DNA of 64,000 bases from Loxodes magnus (taxonomy: Eukaryota; Ciliophora; Karyorelictea; Loxodida; Loxodidae): the NCBI GenBank assembly GCA_946699065.1, contig CAMPDV010000018.1, positions 620,001 to 684,000 of the forward strand. Direction: 5' to 3'. The translations under genes and the position numbers were made by a program. This document shows positions 52,061 to 64,000 of this stretch, piece by piece (the stretch's first letter is position 1; each line of letters starts with the position of its first letter). The notes under the pieces were generated by a model. It saw only the letters and a program-made list of their open reading frames with translations, was not told the DNA's origin and searched no databases.

Positions 52061-52732
52061 TCATTCTACTTTCCTTCTTTCTTCTCCTATTTCGCCATAA
52101 AACTTTTTTCTCTAATTAAACATGTACAAATAATTTTTTGGCCAGAACAGAATGTAAAGAATTGGAACAATGTAAGTCAAAACGAAAGCAAGGGTTAAGG
52201 TTAAGTTGAATGCAGGTAATTATAGACTATAGGCAGTTTAGTTTTTAACTACTTGAACTACTTGGTAAATGCAGAATATTTCTCCTCCAACTCCGATTGG
52301 ATATAAAAAGATAAAAATATTATATCTTAAATGACCTAAAAGCTAGCTAAATGAGATAACTTTCAATAACTTCAGTAAATAGTATAATTACCTAACAATC
52401 TCCATAAGGCACCAACAGGTAACTGTAATAAAGATACCAATAGAATTTGCAGGAACAAGAGGAAAAATTAAAAACACAACAGCAATTTTTCCAAAATTTT
52501 GGGGAAGTGTAGCTCCTATTGAAGTTTTTGTAATCTTAGTAAGGGCAAATAACACTTCAATGAGTTGAGATAACTGTGTTGCTTACAAAAGTCATTTGAA
52601 ATTTTCGTTAGTTCAGTAAGGACTAAGCTAACGTTTAGTTAAAAATTCGAAAGCTTGCCAACACAGAATTAATAGTCAGAAGGTAACTTGCTAGCTATTA
52701 TATAAAACCTGCAAAGCTAAAGAGGCCTTCAT
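52061..52732 (-). CDS. very-long-chain 3-hydroxyacyl-CoA dehydratase (HACD/PHS1)
   Basis: Third step of very-long-chain fatty acid elongation in the ER. 223 residues, ATG 52732 to TGA 52063-52061, no intron. The order of motifs is that of the family: LYNSQQVTFWLLILCW (TM1), NFKWLLQATQLSQLIEVLFA, SIGATLPQNFGKIAVVFLI, TCWCLMEIVR, LRYNIFIFLYPIGVGGEIF at about 133-153, FNLTLTLAFVLTYIVPILYI and QRKKF at the end. The catalytic Tyr and Glu of Phs1-type enzymes, seven residues apart in LYPIGVxxE, are both present. The Tyr of the E-I-x-R-Y motif is replaced by Gln (TAA). Six hydrophobic segments match the known topology. Confidence 0.93.
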
Positions 52733-53944
52733 TTATTTGAGGTAAATTATATTTATCTAATTATATTTAATTAACTTTATATTGTTTAGCTAATCTAGTT
52801 AATGCTTCTTTTTATCTTTTGACCCAATAATGAATTTATTCAATTGCAATAAACTTTAAGCCTTGGCTGTTTAAATGATTGATAATATAAGAAGGATATT
52901 CTATCTTATGCAATATTATATAATTTAGTTGATAAGTTAAAAGATTATTATATGCTTTTATTACTAGCTAATTCAGGTAAAAATTTAGGATTTTGCTTAA
53001 TCCAAGTTAATTTATGGAATATTAGAGATATTGAGAATTTCGAAAGGATTATAAAAGAGGTTTATGAAAAAAGATGGATTTATATAATAAAAAATTGGCT
53101 AGTAAGCAGGTTAATTTAGAATAGCTATTTATTAAGTATTTCATCAGTTTATCATTTCATAATTACCCTCTTTTATTAAATAAGACGAGTAATTCATTAG
53201 TAAAATTATTAATGTTCTAAAAAACTAATATATTGCTAAAATTTTGCCTATTAAAGTTAGGGCGCCCTGCTAGAAATCTATTTTATTTTTGCATTATTTA
53301 GATTATAAAGCATCTTTTGGTATTTTTTATTTTAACCTGCTTAATACGAAAATATTTAATTTCTATTATTTTTCTTAATAATAAAGTTTACAAGAATTTG
53401 GTTAAATAAATGATTATATAATAATAATAGAATATTAAAGCGAAAATTCAATAGATACAATACTCTAAATTTTAATTATACAAGCTAGAAATTATTCTAA
53501 AAAAGTAACTTAAATCTGATATAAGCTAGTCTCATAAAATATATCTCTAAACTTCTGAATTTTAACAATTTTTAGAATAAATTTGGTAATTGTAAATCTT
53601 ATTGATAAAGTAATAAAATGCTTATAAAAGTAAGCCGATATTTAGATTATTCTTATAATTTAAAATTTAATTTCTTAAATGAATTCTTTTGAATAATGGC
53701 CAGTAATAAAGAAGAATAAATTTCTTTCAATTTTATTTAAAATGAAGTTTTAGATTTAGTTCTATATTTTAATCTTTTTTAAGAATGTATTTTACTTAAC
53801 CTAAGAATTATCACTTAGATTGCATATATTATGATGTAAAAATTAAAAATTTGTTCTATTGTTAAAAGATAGCAAAGGCATCTATAAATTAATTAATTAT
53901 GATTAAAATTTTGCAAAAGTTTATATTTAAATTATATTATCATT
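52733..53944. other. 1.2-kb AT-rich spacer with a GC palindrome
   Basis: Between the dehydratase start (-) and the AGC kinase stop (-). Mostly A/T, but it contains AGGGCGCCCT at 53259-53268, a perfect 10-bp palindrome of mainly G and C that is striking in this background. No RNA fold beyond that was recognised. Confidence 0.5.
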
Positions 53945-56619
<2,675 letters not shown>

Positions 56620-57393
56620 TTTGATAAAAGTACAATAAATTAGTCTTGAAAATGAAGAAAATAATAAAGTTTCATTTTAACTTAACAAAATACCTTTTTA
56701 TATCTTTAGATTATTTGAAATAATACTTTCTAATCTATTTACTTTAGTTCAAAAATATGCTATTAGCTAAGCTTTATTTAATCATTTTTATATAATAACC
56801 ATTATTTCTACTTTATAGGAAAGAGTTCTTCTTTTCTACTTTTTGATATTTATAAGCTTTGTTAAGTGGATATATGATTTAGTGCATCTAGTAGAGCTTC
56901 TCTAGCTTAGATTATTATTAGGTAATTTCTGGATTTATTTAATCTAAAGACGAAGCTGTTTTTTGCAAAATTAGAAGTAGAAAATAGCCTATCGATGCTT
57001 AAAGTTAGACTTGAAGGAAATACAACTTAATATGGTTTGGTTCTGATTAGACAATTACCTAAGCCTTTCGCTAATTAATTTTATGATATGAATTTAATTT
57101 AAAATATACTTATTTCATTTAACTCTTTTTATAGCTAGGTGGAAAGGAACCTAACTTTCTTTAATCCATAATGGTGAAAAGATAGATACAATTTAATAAT
57201 AAAGCAATGTAGCTGATACTGGAGGCTTTAAAAACTAAATTTGAAGGTAAATAAAAAGTAGGAATAAAGTAGCCTGGACTTACTAATATTACAACTACTA
57301 TATAATTTTATATATTTAAATAAACTTACTTGCTTGATGAGAGTAATTATGGGAGGAGTTTTTTTAAATAATTGAATGGTAAATATAAAAATT
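56620..57393. other. spacer between snoRNA cluster and AGC kinase
   Basis: About 770 bases upstream of the kinase ATG (-), moderately higher in GC at 56880-57080 than typical spacers here. No C/D box pair or domain found on the minus strand. It probably contains the kinase promoter and the end of the snoRNA precursor. Confidence 0.4.
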
Positions 57394-57450
57394 TATCAGA
57401 GCAAGGATGATGTCTCATCAAAGTTATGAGAGATTCCTTCTCATCATGTT
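57394..57450 (-). ncRNA. box C/D snoRNA, cluster member 5 (target unknown)
   Basis: Minus strand: C box ATGATGA (57447-57441), internal C' TGATGA (57420-57415), D box CTGA (57399-57396), about 57 nt overall. The sequence before the D box, CATCATCCTTGCT, would guide methylation, but I do not recognise its rRNA target, nor that of the internal guide. It is called as a snoRNA from box spacing and its place in the cluster. Confidence 0.7.
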
Positions 57451-57464
57451 TAATAAAAATAAAA

Positions 57465-57525
57465 GATCAGATAGGAGCGAAAGTATTGTCATCAAAAACA
57501 GTGACTCATATTAAATCATCATTTG
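57465..57525 (-). ncRNA. box C/D snoRNA, cluster member 4 (28S AUAGGGGCGAAAG site)
   Basis: Minus strand: C box ATGATGA (57522-57516), C' TGATGA (57494-57489), D box CTGA (57470-57467), about 61 nt. The guide before D, CTTTCGCTCCTAT, pairs with the conserved 28S segment AUAGGGGCGAAAG over 13 positions with one G-U pair. By the D+5 rule the modified base is the second G of AUAGG. The internal guide target was not recognised. Confidence 0.8.
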
Positions 57526-57542
57526 TAAATAAAAAAAAAAAA

Positions 57543-57606
57543 GATCAGAGATCTTGGTGGCTAAAACTCATCAAGTTCAAGAGTAGCAAGTATATGTCAT
57601 CATTAT
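57543..57606 (-). ncRNA. box C/D snoRNA, cluster member 3 (28S AGAUCUUGGUGG site)
   Basis: Minus strand: C box ATGATGA (57603-57597), C' TGATGA near 57574-57569, D box CTGA (57548-57545), about 64 nt. The guide immediately before D, CCACCAAGATCT, is perfectly complementary over 12 nt to the 28S segment AGAUCUUGGUGG; D+5 predicts methylation of the C in AGAUC. The internal guide (ATACTTGCTACT) nearly matches the adjacent 28S segment AGUAGCAAAUAU, with one mismatch. Confidence 0.85.
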
Positions 57607-57641
57607 AATGTAAAATTTAATATTTTTGAAAAATTAAAAAA

Positions 57642-57702
57642 AGTCAGACAAATGCCTCGATGTAGTCATTAATAACTATTCGTCATCTCTCATCATATTT
57701 AA
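57642..57702 (-). ncRNA. box C/D snoRNA, cluster member 2 (28S AAAUGCCUCG site)
   Basis: Minus strand: C box ATGATGA (57696-57690), D box CTGA (57647-57644), a degenerate C' (ATGACTA), about 61 nt. The guide before D, CGAGGCATTT, is complementary to the universally conserved 28S AAAUGCCUCG; D+5 predicts methylation of the third A. A second stretch, AGATGACGA, is complementary to UCGUCAUCU, which directly follows in 28S, so the RNA could bracket one rRNA region. Confidence 0.85.
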
Positions 57703-57709
57703 TTTGTTT

Positions 57710-57765
57710 AATCAGATTGCAGTTAAATCGATCACGATACAGTCCGCCCGTTTGTCTTCATTTTA
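57710..57765 (-). ncRNA. box C/D snoRNA, cluster member 1 (18S UUGCAGUUAAA site)
   Basis: Minus strand: variant C box ATGAAGA (57761-57755), D box CTGA (57715-57712), C'-like TGATCGA, and flanking TTAA/TTAA that can form the terminal stem, about 56 nt. The guide before D, TTTAACTGCAA, is complementary over 11 nt to the conserved 18S UUGCAGUUAAA. An internal stretch, ACGGGCGG, is complementary to the 18S 3' CCGCCCGU segment over 8 nt. The weaker C box lowers confidence. Confidence 0.65.
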
Positions 57766-58072
57766 ATTATATAACCTGGAAAAAAATCTCGCTTAAATAC
57801 AGAGATTTTAAAGATGGAGGATGAAAAAAATTAAAGATGTCACATCAAATTTAATTAAAAAAATGAATTAAATAAACAAATATTTAAACTCTTTAAATCA
57901 TTTAAAGAAAGCAGTTTATAACTAAAATTATAGATCATTAGCACTTCTGATTTTCTTTAATATTCTTCTTTTAATATCTTTCAGTATTTTGAAAGTTACT
58001 TATTAATTAATTTTATAAAAGCAAACAAAGAAACAGATAATAAAGAATAATTAGTAAAATAAATAAAAGTCT
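57766..58072. other. spacer upstream of the snoRNA cluster
   Basis: About 300 bases between the stop of the second PAS protein (-) and the first snoRNA. Candidate location of the snoRNA promoter, unless the RNAs are cut from the 3' region of the upstream transcript. No motif identified. Confidence 0.4.
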
Positions 58073-61000
58073 TCAAGTGCTTTGGCTGTTTTTTTGAATA
58101 AGTTTTTTTATGTTAATTTGATCTAAAATAATTTGAAGTGGGATCATCGTGAGTAAACTTTATGTGTATTTCAGTTCATGAGCTAACTTCTTTATGTAGG
58201 TTTCAATGGCTAGCGGGTAAATTAAAATTAGGAGGATTATAAATAAAATGCAGACTAAGGTAATTATTTACTTCTAAGCTTGATTTTCATCTTCCATTAC
58301 TTGCATAATTTCTTGATTTAAGTATCGTAATGCAGGTAGCATATATTTATTCAAAAGTACGCTTTACTAAGCAAAAGAAAAAGAAAAATTTGAAGCTGAC
58401 TTTATGATTATACTTTCTAATTAATTTTTGTATGCAATTTCGGTGGTAAGTAATCCGTTTGGAACTGTCAAATCTTAGATAGTACTGCAATCATAATCAT
58501 CCATAAATGGAATTTAGTACTAAGCATTATAGGTCGATTAAAAGCTTTCATCTTCATATAAGTTACATTAGTCTTCTTCATAAATCTTGCGTACTAAATT
58601 GTTAAAGCTGTTAGGATAAATTCCAGTATTATCCATATGTGTTTAATAGTAATTCTTACTTTTTTTCATATTTTGGATAATTTCTTCCAGTACTTACCTT
58701 GATTTTCTAAGTAAAAGATCGTCTCTGCCTTTCGATTATAAATATAGACCAAGAGCCGAATCTGAAAAAGATAACTCTTCAATATTATTAGTTAGTACAT
58801 TTTTCTCTTCTTTTTGCTTATCAGACTTGTCTAAATATTTGATCCAACTTGAAAACTCTCATACATTATAGACTTGCATAAGCATTGAGAATAATATTAA
58901 AATTATAATAAAACGCTTTGTACCGGAAATCGAACCTCTAAAGACCTTCTAGCTTCTTTTTGCTTTAATCTTTTTCCCTTTTTTTTTAGGATTTTTCCCT
59001 TTCTTTTCTTATTTTTTCTTTTATTAGTTCTATTCCGAAACGATTACTTCTCCTTATAAGGATGCCGTTTAAAACTCAGCACTAGCAACATCAGAAGAAA
59101 TGATATTTTATTATTAAACTCCATTGAAGATCATGCTTTTTTGAATAATCTCTTTAATATCTTTATCAGGAATATCTAAGAAAACGGAAAATATTTTATT
59201 TCTATTTTAGTTAACAATCATTAGAGTAACTATTGTTATTAAACTTGAAACTCAGATTACACTAATTATAATAACAAAAGAAACTATTTCAGATTTGTTT
59301 GCTTCATCTATTATATCATCTTGCAAATTTTTAAGCACCTCTTCAGATTTCAACCCCGCTACGTAAATTCCATTTAGCGTATTTTTTAAAATAGATTCAA
59401 TAAAAGGGTTTCCTCTTTTAATTTCAGAAGCAGGTAGATAAGAAACAGACTAAGCAGCATTGATAACAATTTAGCTTGATTCGTAAAAGGTCAAATACTA
59501 TATTTATTATTCTAGCTAATTAGAGACATTTATATAAATAATAGTCTAAACTTTTAGCAAGTCTTCAACAGTTGATTCCTTTAAGACATAAAAATCATCA
59601 AGCATTTCATTTAAAGCCTCTTGAAATTTATTTGCACTTTCTCTTAAAATTTACTGATAAACTTCTGGTGTTTACATGCTAAGCAGATAGCGAGTTTCTG
59701 TGTCTAGATTATTTAGTTAATTTATTAAATTTACGAAGTCATCTAAAACTTGGCATTCAGTATTAATTCTATCAAGTCTATGTCTACCTAAAATCAAAAC
59801 AATGATTGCCATTCCTATTACTATCATTATCTGCAAATAAAGCGTTCATCTCAGTTGCGTTACAGATTTATGCTCCTTTTTGTTCGCTAAATTTTCACAC
59901 ATCTTTATTATTTTTTTCTTAGTAAAACTTGACTTATCATTTCCTACACTAGTTCCTCTTGATTTACTATCTTATTCACTGATAGGATTTAAAAGATCAA
60001 TAAGTTCATTTTCTGATGATGATCTATCTTCGTCTTTATTTTAATTAGCTATTTCAACAGTAAGTGCTGTTTTCAAAGTATTTTATGATTTAATGTTTTT
60101 ACCAAGCTTCGTTTCTTTCTTAGCAAATGTCATATTGTCTTCCTCTAAATATTTTTTGACCATTCCGAAATCATTATCTGACTCTCTATTTTGATAAGCA
60201 GAATCAATAAGAGCGTTTCTAGAAATTTAATTATTTATTTGGTCTTCTTTTATATACTCTTTAATATAGCTTTTAGGTATGATAAATTATCTTCTCTCAC
60301 TGTCTTAGAAATCTTAGAATTTTAGCTATCTGCAATAGATCCCCAAAGGTTATATATTCCTATCTACTAATTACAGATTACATTAGACATCATTATTCAT
60401 TATTCTTATTTTTGATGTTGGAGAATGAACTTCAACAGATACATCAGACTTGAAGTTAAAGGTAATCCCTACATCAGACTTAAGTTACTACCATTGATTT
60501 TCATTAAATTCTTTCAGTTAAGGAAGAACATTTAATATAGAAATTTGCTCTTACTATAATACCAAAGTATGTACAGGAATACCTAAGATTGCAGCTATTT
60601 TAGGAGTTGCTGATGTGATATTTAAATCATCAGTAAGGAGAAGATATTCTGTCTACATTTTCGCTGTTTTAAGAATGGCTATAAATTAGAGACCATTGTC
60701 AAAGCTACCAGCTGGCAAAACGAATTTAAACATAGTTTTTATATAACCTTATGCATGCAGAAGAGTCACTATTGCTCCTCAAATACGCTTCTTTCCAAGT
60801 TCCAGTTCAAGATAAATTTAAAGCAAGGAATTGTGAATTGACGAATAAGGTTTAGGAATCAAAACATTTATTGACTTGCCAATTAGTTCTTCTGGAAAAT
60901 ATCCCAAAGTATGTATTATACTCCTATTTACATTCGTAATAATTCCTAGACTTTATGGATTCATGCTTAAGTATATAGAAGTTGTGTTCTTTTTGAATAA

Positions 61001-62743
61001 ATGTTACTAAATATCAAGTTCATCTTTACATATATTGTGGTCTCTTTACATTTGATCATTTACAAGTTTGATAAGTTGCTAGGCTTCATAATCTCTGCCA
61101 ATTACTTAAGTTAAGTAATTAATCCTTGCACTTAGTAAAGCTCTATCTTTTATATTTATTTTACTTAAAATGTTCCAAAGATCTTCTACTATCTGCATTT
61201 ATTATTTTATTTTTTTAGCTCTATCATGCAGCTTCGCAATATCAATATTTGCACTTAGCAACATTTACCAAAATTCTATTGTATATCGAGAAGCCTTATT
61301 AGCATGAAATTCAAACTGAGGAAGAAGGCTTTCAAACTGCACAATGATTTCTAAGTTGGTGCTATTTTAGCTCTAAACCATCCGAGAAATATATTTGAGA
61401 ATTCTATATGATTTGTATCTGTTACCTCTAGTTTCTTTACTGGTTTAGCTTAGATAGCAGAAGTTTACTGCTAAATTCATATTCTTATCATATTCAATAA
61501 GAAAGAGTCCATAGTTAATTTTCAATTGGGTGCAAGATGGAAATAGCTATAGCAACCTTTTGTACTCATAGATTAGCACTTTTCTTAGCACTTACACATT
61601 CACTTCATTCAAGGAAACATTAACACTTATTTCTTTATACCTGCAGAAGCATCTTTTATCCTAGCAAGATTGAATATGTATTTTGAGTAAATCCTTGAGA
61701 GTATTAAGTAGCATCATATCAGGAATCCAAGAGTTAAAATTGTAAAGTAACTATTACAAATGCTATAAGTAATAGATTGCTTTCTATTCTGATTTATGTG
61801 ATTCCAGATAATAATCAATGCAACTTCTTTTGCTTCGAAAGAAAAGCAAAAATTATAATGGCATTGTAATTATCAGAGCATATAAGCTTTCTTTACCACC
61901 TATCAGTTCTAGAAGAAGAACAAAATATAGAAATGTGACAGTATGAACAAGCAATTTAAATGCATTACCAGAAAGATCATCATAAAAGATTTTAAATCTA
62001 CGAGAGTGTCTTAAAATTACCAAACCAAAAGCAAATCCTACTATAGCACTTAGTCATTAGCAAGCTCTGCTATGTGGACCAAAGCTTTTAATTACTAAAA
62101 GTGGAACTCTTCCTATAAAAGTCAATAGCATAGGTCTATTCTAATTTATTGATAATAGATTACCAGAAAACTCAAAGAATTCATAGTTAAACATCCACAG
62201 CAGCACCTCAACTACTAAAATTACCACACTAAATAGAATTCCTACCATAGAGTGTATTCAAAAGCTTCCTTAGTAGCATTTACTAAGCTCACATCTAAAA
62301 AGAAGCAAGCCAGTTTCAAAAAGAGGTTAAAACATTATCCACTAAAAAAATAATAAAATTCAGCTAAGAACATATTTCAAGACTTTTAATTTATATTTGT
62401 AGATATTTTGAATATAATAAGTAAGGAAGCTTAGCAAGCATAATAGAGAAAAAAGTATAGCAAAGGCAGTATAAAATCATATCAGATAACTATTTTCTGA
62501 AGAAATATGTCTAGAAACTCCAAAAAATTCTAAATACTACGTAACTAAGTATCATTCAGAGGATTTATCTTTATAACTAGTAGCTAGGTAAAACATTTAT
62601 AGTTGAGATAATATTATGATAAAAAGAGATTGAACTCTACCTATTTTTTAATTATTTAGCAACCAGTCAAAAAAAGTAAATAACCTCTTTTCAGTCTCAT
62701 TCATCACATGCCTAAAATTTATCTTTCCCTAAATTTCATCCAT
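58073..62743 (-). CDS. large PAS-domain multi-pass membrane protein (copy 2)
   Basis: 1556 codons in one frame, ATG 62743 to TGA 58075-58073, no intron. Residues 1-300 hold about six membrane helices (RVQSLFIIILSQLQMFYLA, FWIHSMVGILFSVVILVVE, YALIITMPLQFLLFF). A helical cytosolic block leads to a PAS domain near 590-640 (PQSLGIITNVNRSIIHTLGY then FPEELIGKSINVLIPKPYS) and the conserved continuation KMQTEYLLLTDDLNITSATP. A charged linker follows, then a second membrane part: a helix near 960 (IMIVIGMAIIVLILG), a long helical extracellular segment, a helix near 1150, and two more near 1275 and 1510. This is the layout of the ciliate PAS/TmcB-like family. Paralogue of 20245-24906. Ligand and partners unknown. 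Confidence 0.85.
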
Positions 62744-63896
62744 TTTGCTTGAAATTATTTAATAAGTTAAATATGAATAAATTTATTATAAATGCTTTTT
62801 AACTTAAACAGCAAATATACTAAATAAAGTTTTATTAACAACTTAAAGGTATTCATGATATAAATTTTATATAATATGGTAATATAAGCTTTAATATCTT
62901 CAAGGGTAAAAAACTAGAAATGTTAAGTGCTTCCTAATATATCTAAGCATAACTTTTGATTTACTTATTGTTTAAAATCGATAATTTGTATGCTTAGCTT
63001 ATATCAATAATTAAAGATGCTAAACTTTAAAAATTTAATAGTTATCTTGGAAATCAATCTAGTTGAATTTTCTTAAATAACACCTTATAGTTTATTTACT
63101 CAACTACCAAATTATATGATGATTATATTTTGGCTTTATATTCTTAAAATAGTATTTAATGTGAACAAAAAATAAAACGTCTAATTATTGAAGAAGTAGT
63201 TATAATTCACGCTGAAAATAATAAAGAACTAGCATGAGTCATTAAATATAGTTGATTATACTTAAATGTTCCTTCAAATTATATAAAGTAGAGCTTAAAC
63301 AGAAAAAATGTTGATAAATCTTAAAATTTTAATAAAGTAAAAAATAAAAACCTTTGAGATAATTAAAAATTTAGGCACTAACTTATAAGCAATCTAGATA
63401 TTTCTATCTTTAATAAGTCTCTCTCTTTAAACGAATAAGGCAATAGAAATTTTTAATATTCAAAACCTTCTAAGCATAAGATTATAACTACACACATAAA
63501 TTATCTTTTAGTTGTATTTTTTTAATTTATTAAAGAAAGGCTTCATTACTTTTCATTCTAATAATTCAAATTGAAATCAATATTTACAATAAAAGTTCCA
63601 TTTTTGACTTATTTAAGAACCAATGCTATGAGCATTGTTGGTCTTAATAATTTCTAAATTATGAAAATAGTTTCTATTTGAAATTTATGATTAAAGAGAA
63701 AATGAATCCTTTATAAGATTAATATCTATAAAATTAATCTAAAATAAACATTTGTTTTAAAATCGCTTATGTATTGATTGCTTACTCTTTAGATTTAATA
63801 ATATGCTTCATGACTTCAAAAGGAAACTTTTTTATCAAGTCCTAAAATCCCTAGCTAAATAAAATAATTAAAAATCCATTTTTATTTGTTATAAAG
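62744..63896. other. divergent AT-rich spacer
   Basis: 1.15 kb between the start of the PAS gene (-) and the start of the secreted protein gene (+). No RNA gene or repeat seen; it should hold both promoters. Confidence 0.45.
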
Positions 63897-64000
63897 ATGA
63901 AGTTATTATTATTCTGTCTCTTCGCTGCTGCCCTATCAACATGCCCTGAAATGACATAATTTAGAACTAGCTAAGTTGTAGAAAGCTTTGACCCAGCAAA
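63897..64000 (+). CDS. secreted lipocalin-like protein, 5' end only
   Basis: 34 codons visible from ATG 63897 to the right edge. The start MKLLLFCLFAAALSTC is a clear signal peptide. The next residues, CPEMTQ...VVESFDPA, match the opening of lipocalins of the ApoD/Blc type (Cys-Pro near the mature start, then a Phe-Asp before the G-x-W motif). The diagnostic GxWYE lies beyond the window, so the family is a guess; the signal peptide is firm. Confidence 0.5.

Noticed and set aside
57426-57608. Plus-strand ORF of 60 codons with a WW pair
   Set aside because: It overlaps minus-strand snoRNA units; its apparent SS and WW residues are the reverse complement of C boxes and of a guide sequence.
58918-58937. 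20-nt intron in the second PAS gene
   Set aside because: It came from miscounting an A-run; with nine A's the frame is continuous from 62743 to 58073 without any intron.
58925-58945. tRNA-like T-arm (GGTTCGATTTCC on the minus strand)
   Set aside because: The stem does not pair correctly and it lies inside the PAS gene's continuous frame.

Overview
The window is nuclear DNA of a ciliate, most likely a karyorelict such as Loxodes or a close relative. Conserved domains can be read only if TAA and TAG mean glutamine and in-frame TGA means tryptophan, while every well-delimited gene ends at a TGA. That is the pattern of NCBI translation table 27. Examples of TGA falling exactly on invariant tryptophans are the EPWKPC motif of a CEP164 homologue, the RVW motif of a tubulin-tyrosine-ligase-like enzyme, the GPW motif of a Sec14 protein, the VNW motif of an alpha-carbonic anhydrase and the RISW motif of a BAH domain. 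Introns are tiny (16, 17, 19 and 21 nt are well supported), the DNA is very AT-rich, and genes are separated by even more AT-rich spacers. Condylostoma-type usage (table 28) is the main alternative, but no gene here clearly ends at TAA or TAG.

Layout. 1-1579 (-): 5' part of a helical-repeat protein. 1587-1985 (+): doubtful small cyclin-fold-like ORF. 2061-2605 (+): four-TM protein. 3425-6065 (+): CEP164. 6562-10710 (-): Nup155. 11022-12768 (+): PH-domain protein kinase. 13851-14456 (-): BAH-PHD reader. 14954-17991 (-): TTLL enzyme continuous with an ARM-repeat region. 20245-24906 (-): large PAS membrane protein. 24907-37300: a 12-kb very AT-rich stretch with a 40-bp minisatellite and one plausible unknown gene at its right end. 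37331-38830 (+): disordered protein. 39136 onward (+): exosome RNase PH-like subunit. 40777-41829 (+): tetraspanin. 43616-44533 (+): multi-TM protein. 46284-47525 (+): coiled coil. 47914-49076 (+): Sec14/CRAL-TRIO. 49967-50752 (-): alpha-carbonic anhydrase. 52061-52732 (-): 3-hydroxyacyl-CoA dehydratase. 53945-56619 (-): AGC kinase. 57394-57765 (-): cluster of five box C/D snoRNA genes. 58073-62743 (-): second PAS membrane protein, a paralogue of the first. 63897 onward (+): start of a secreted, lipocalin-like protein.

Most genes are housekeeping or ciliary/sensory: basal-body docking (CEP164), tubulin modification (TTLL), nuclear pore, exosome, chromatin reading, lipid elongation and transfer, and signalling kinases. 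There is no sign of an operon-like protein pathway. The least expected element is the snoRNA cluster. It sits in what looks like empty spacer between two minus-strand genes and carries guides complementary to universally conserved 18S and 28S rRNA segments. Since under this code only TGA stops translation, almost any AT-rich stretch is open for long distances, so I called genes on domain matches, intron-consistent frames and composition, not on openness alone.
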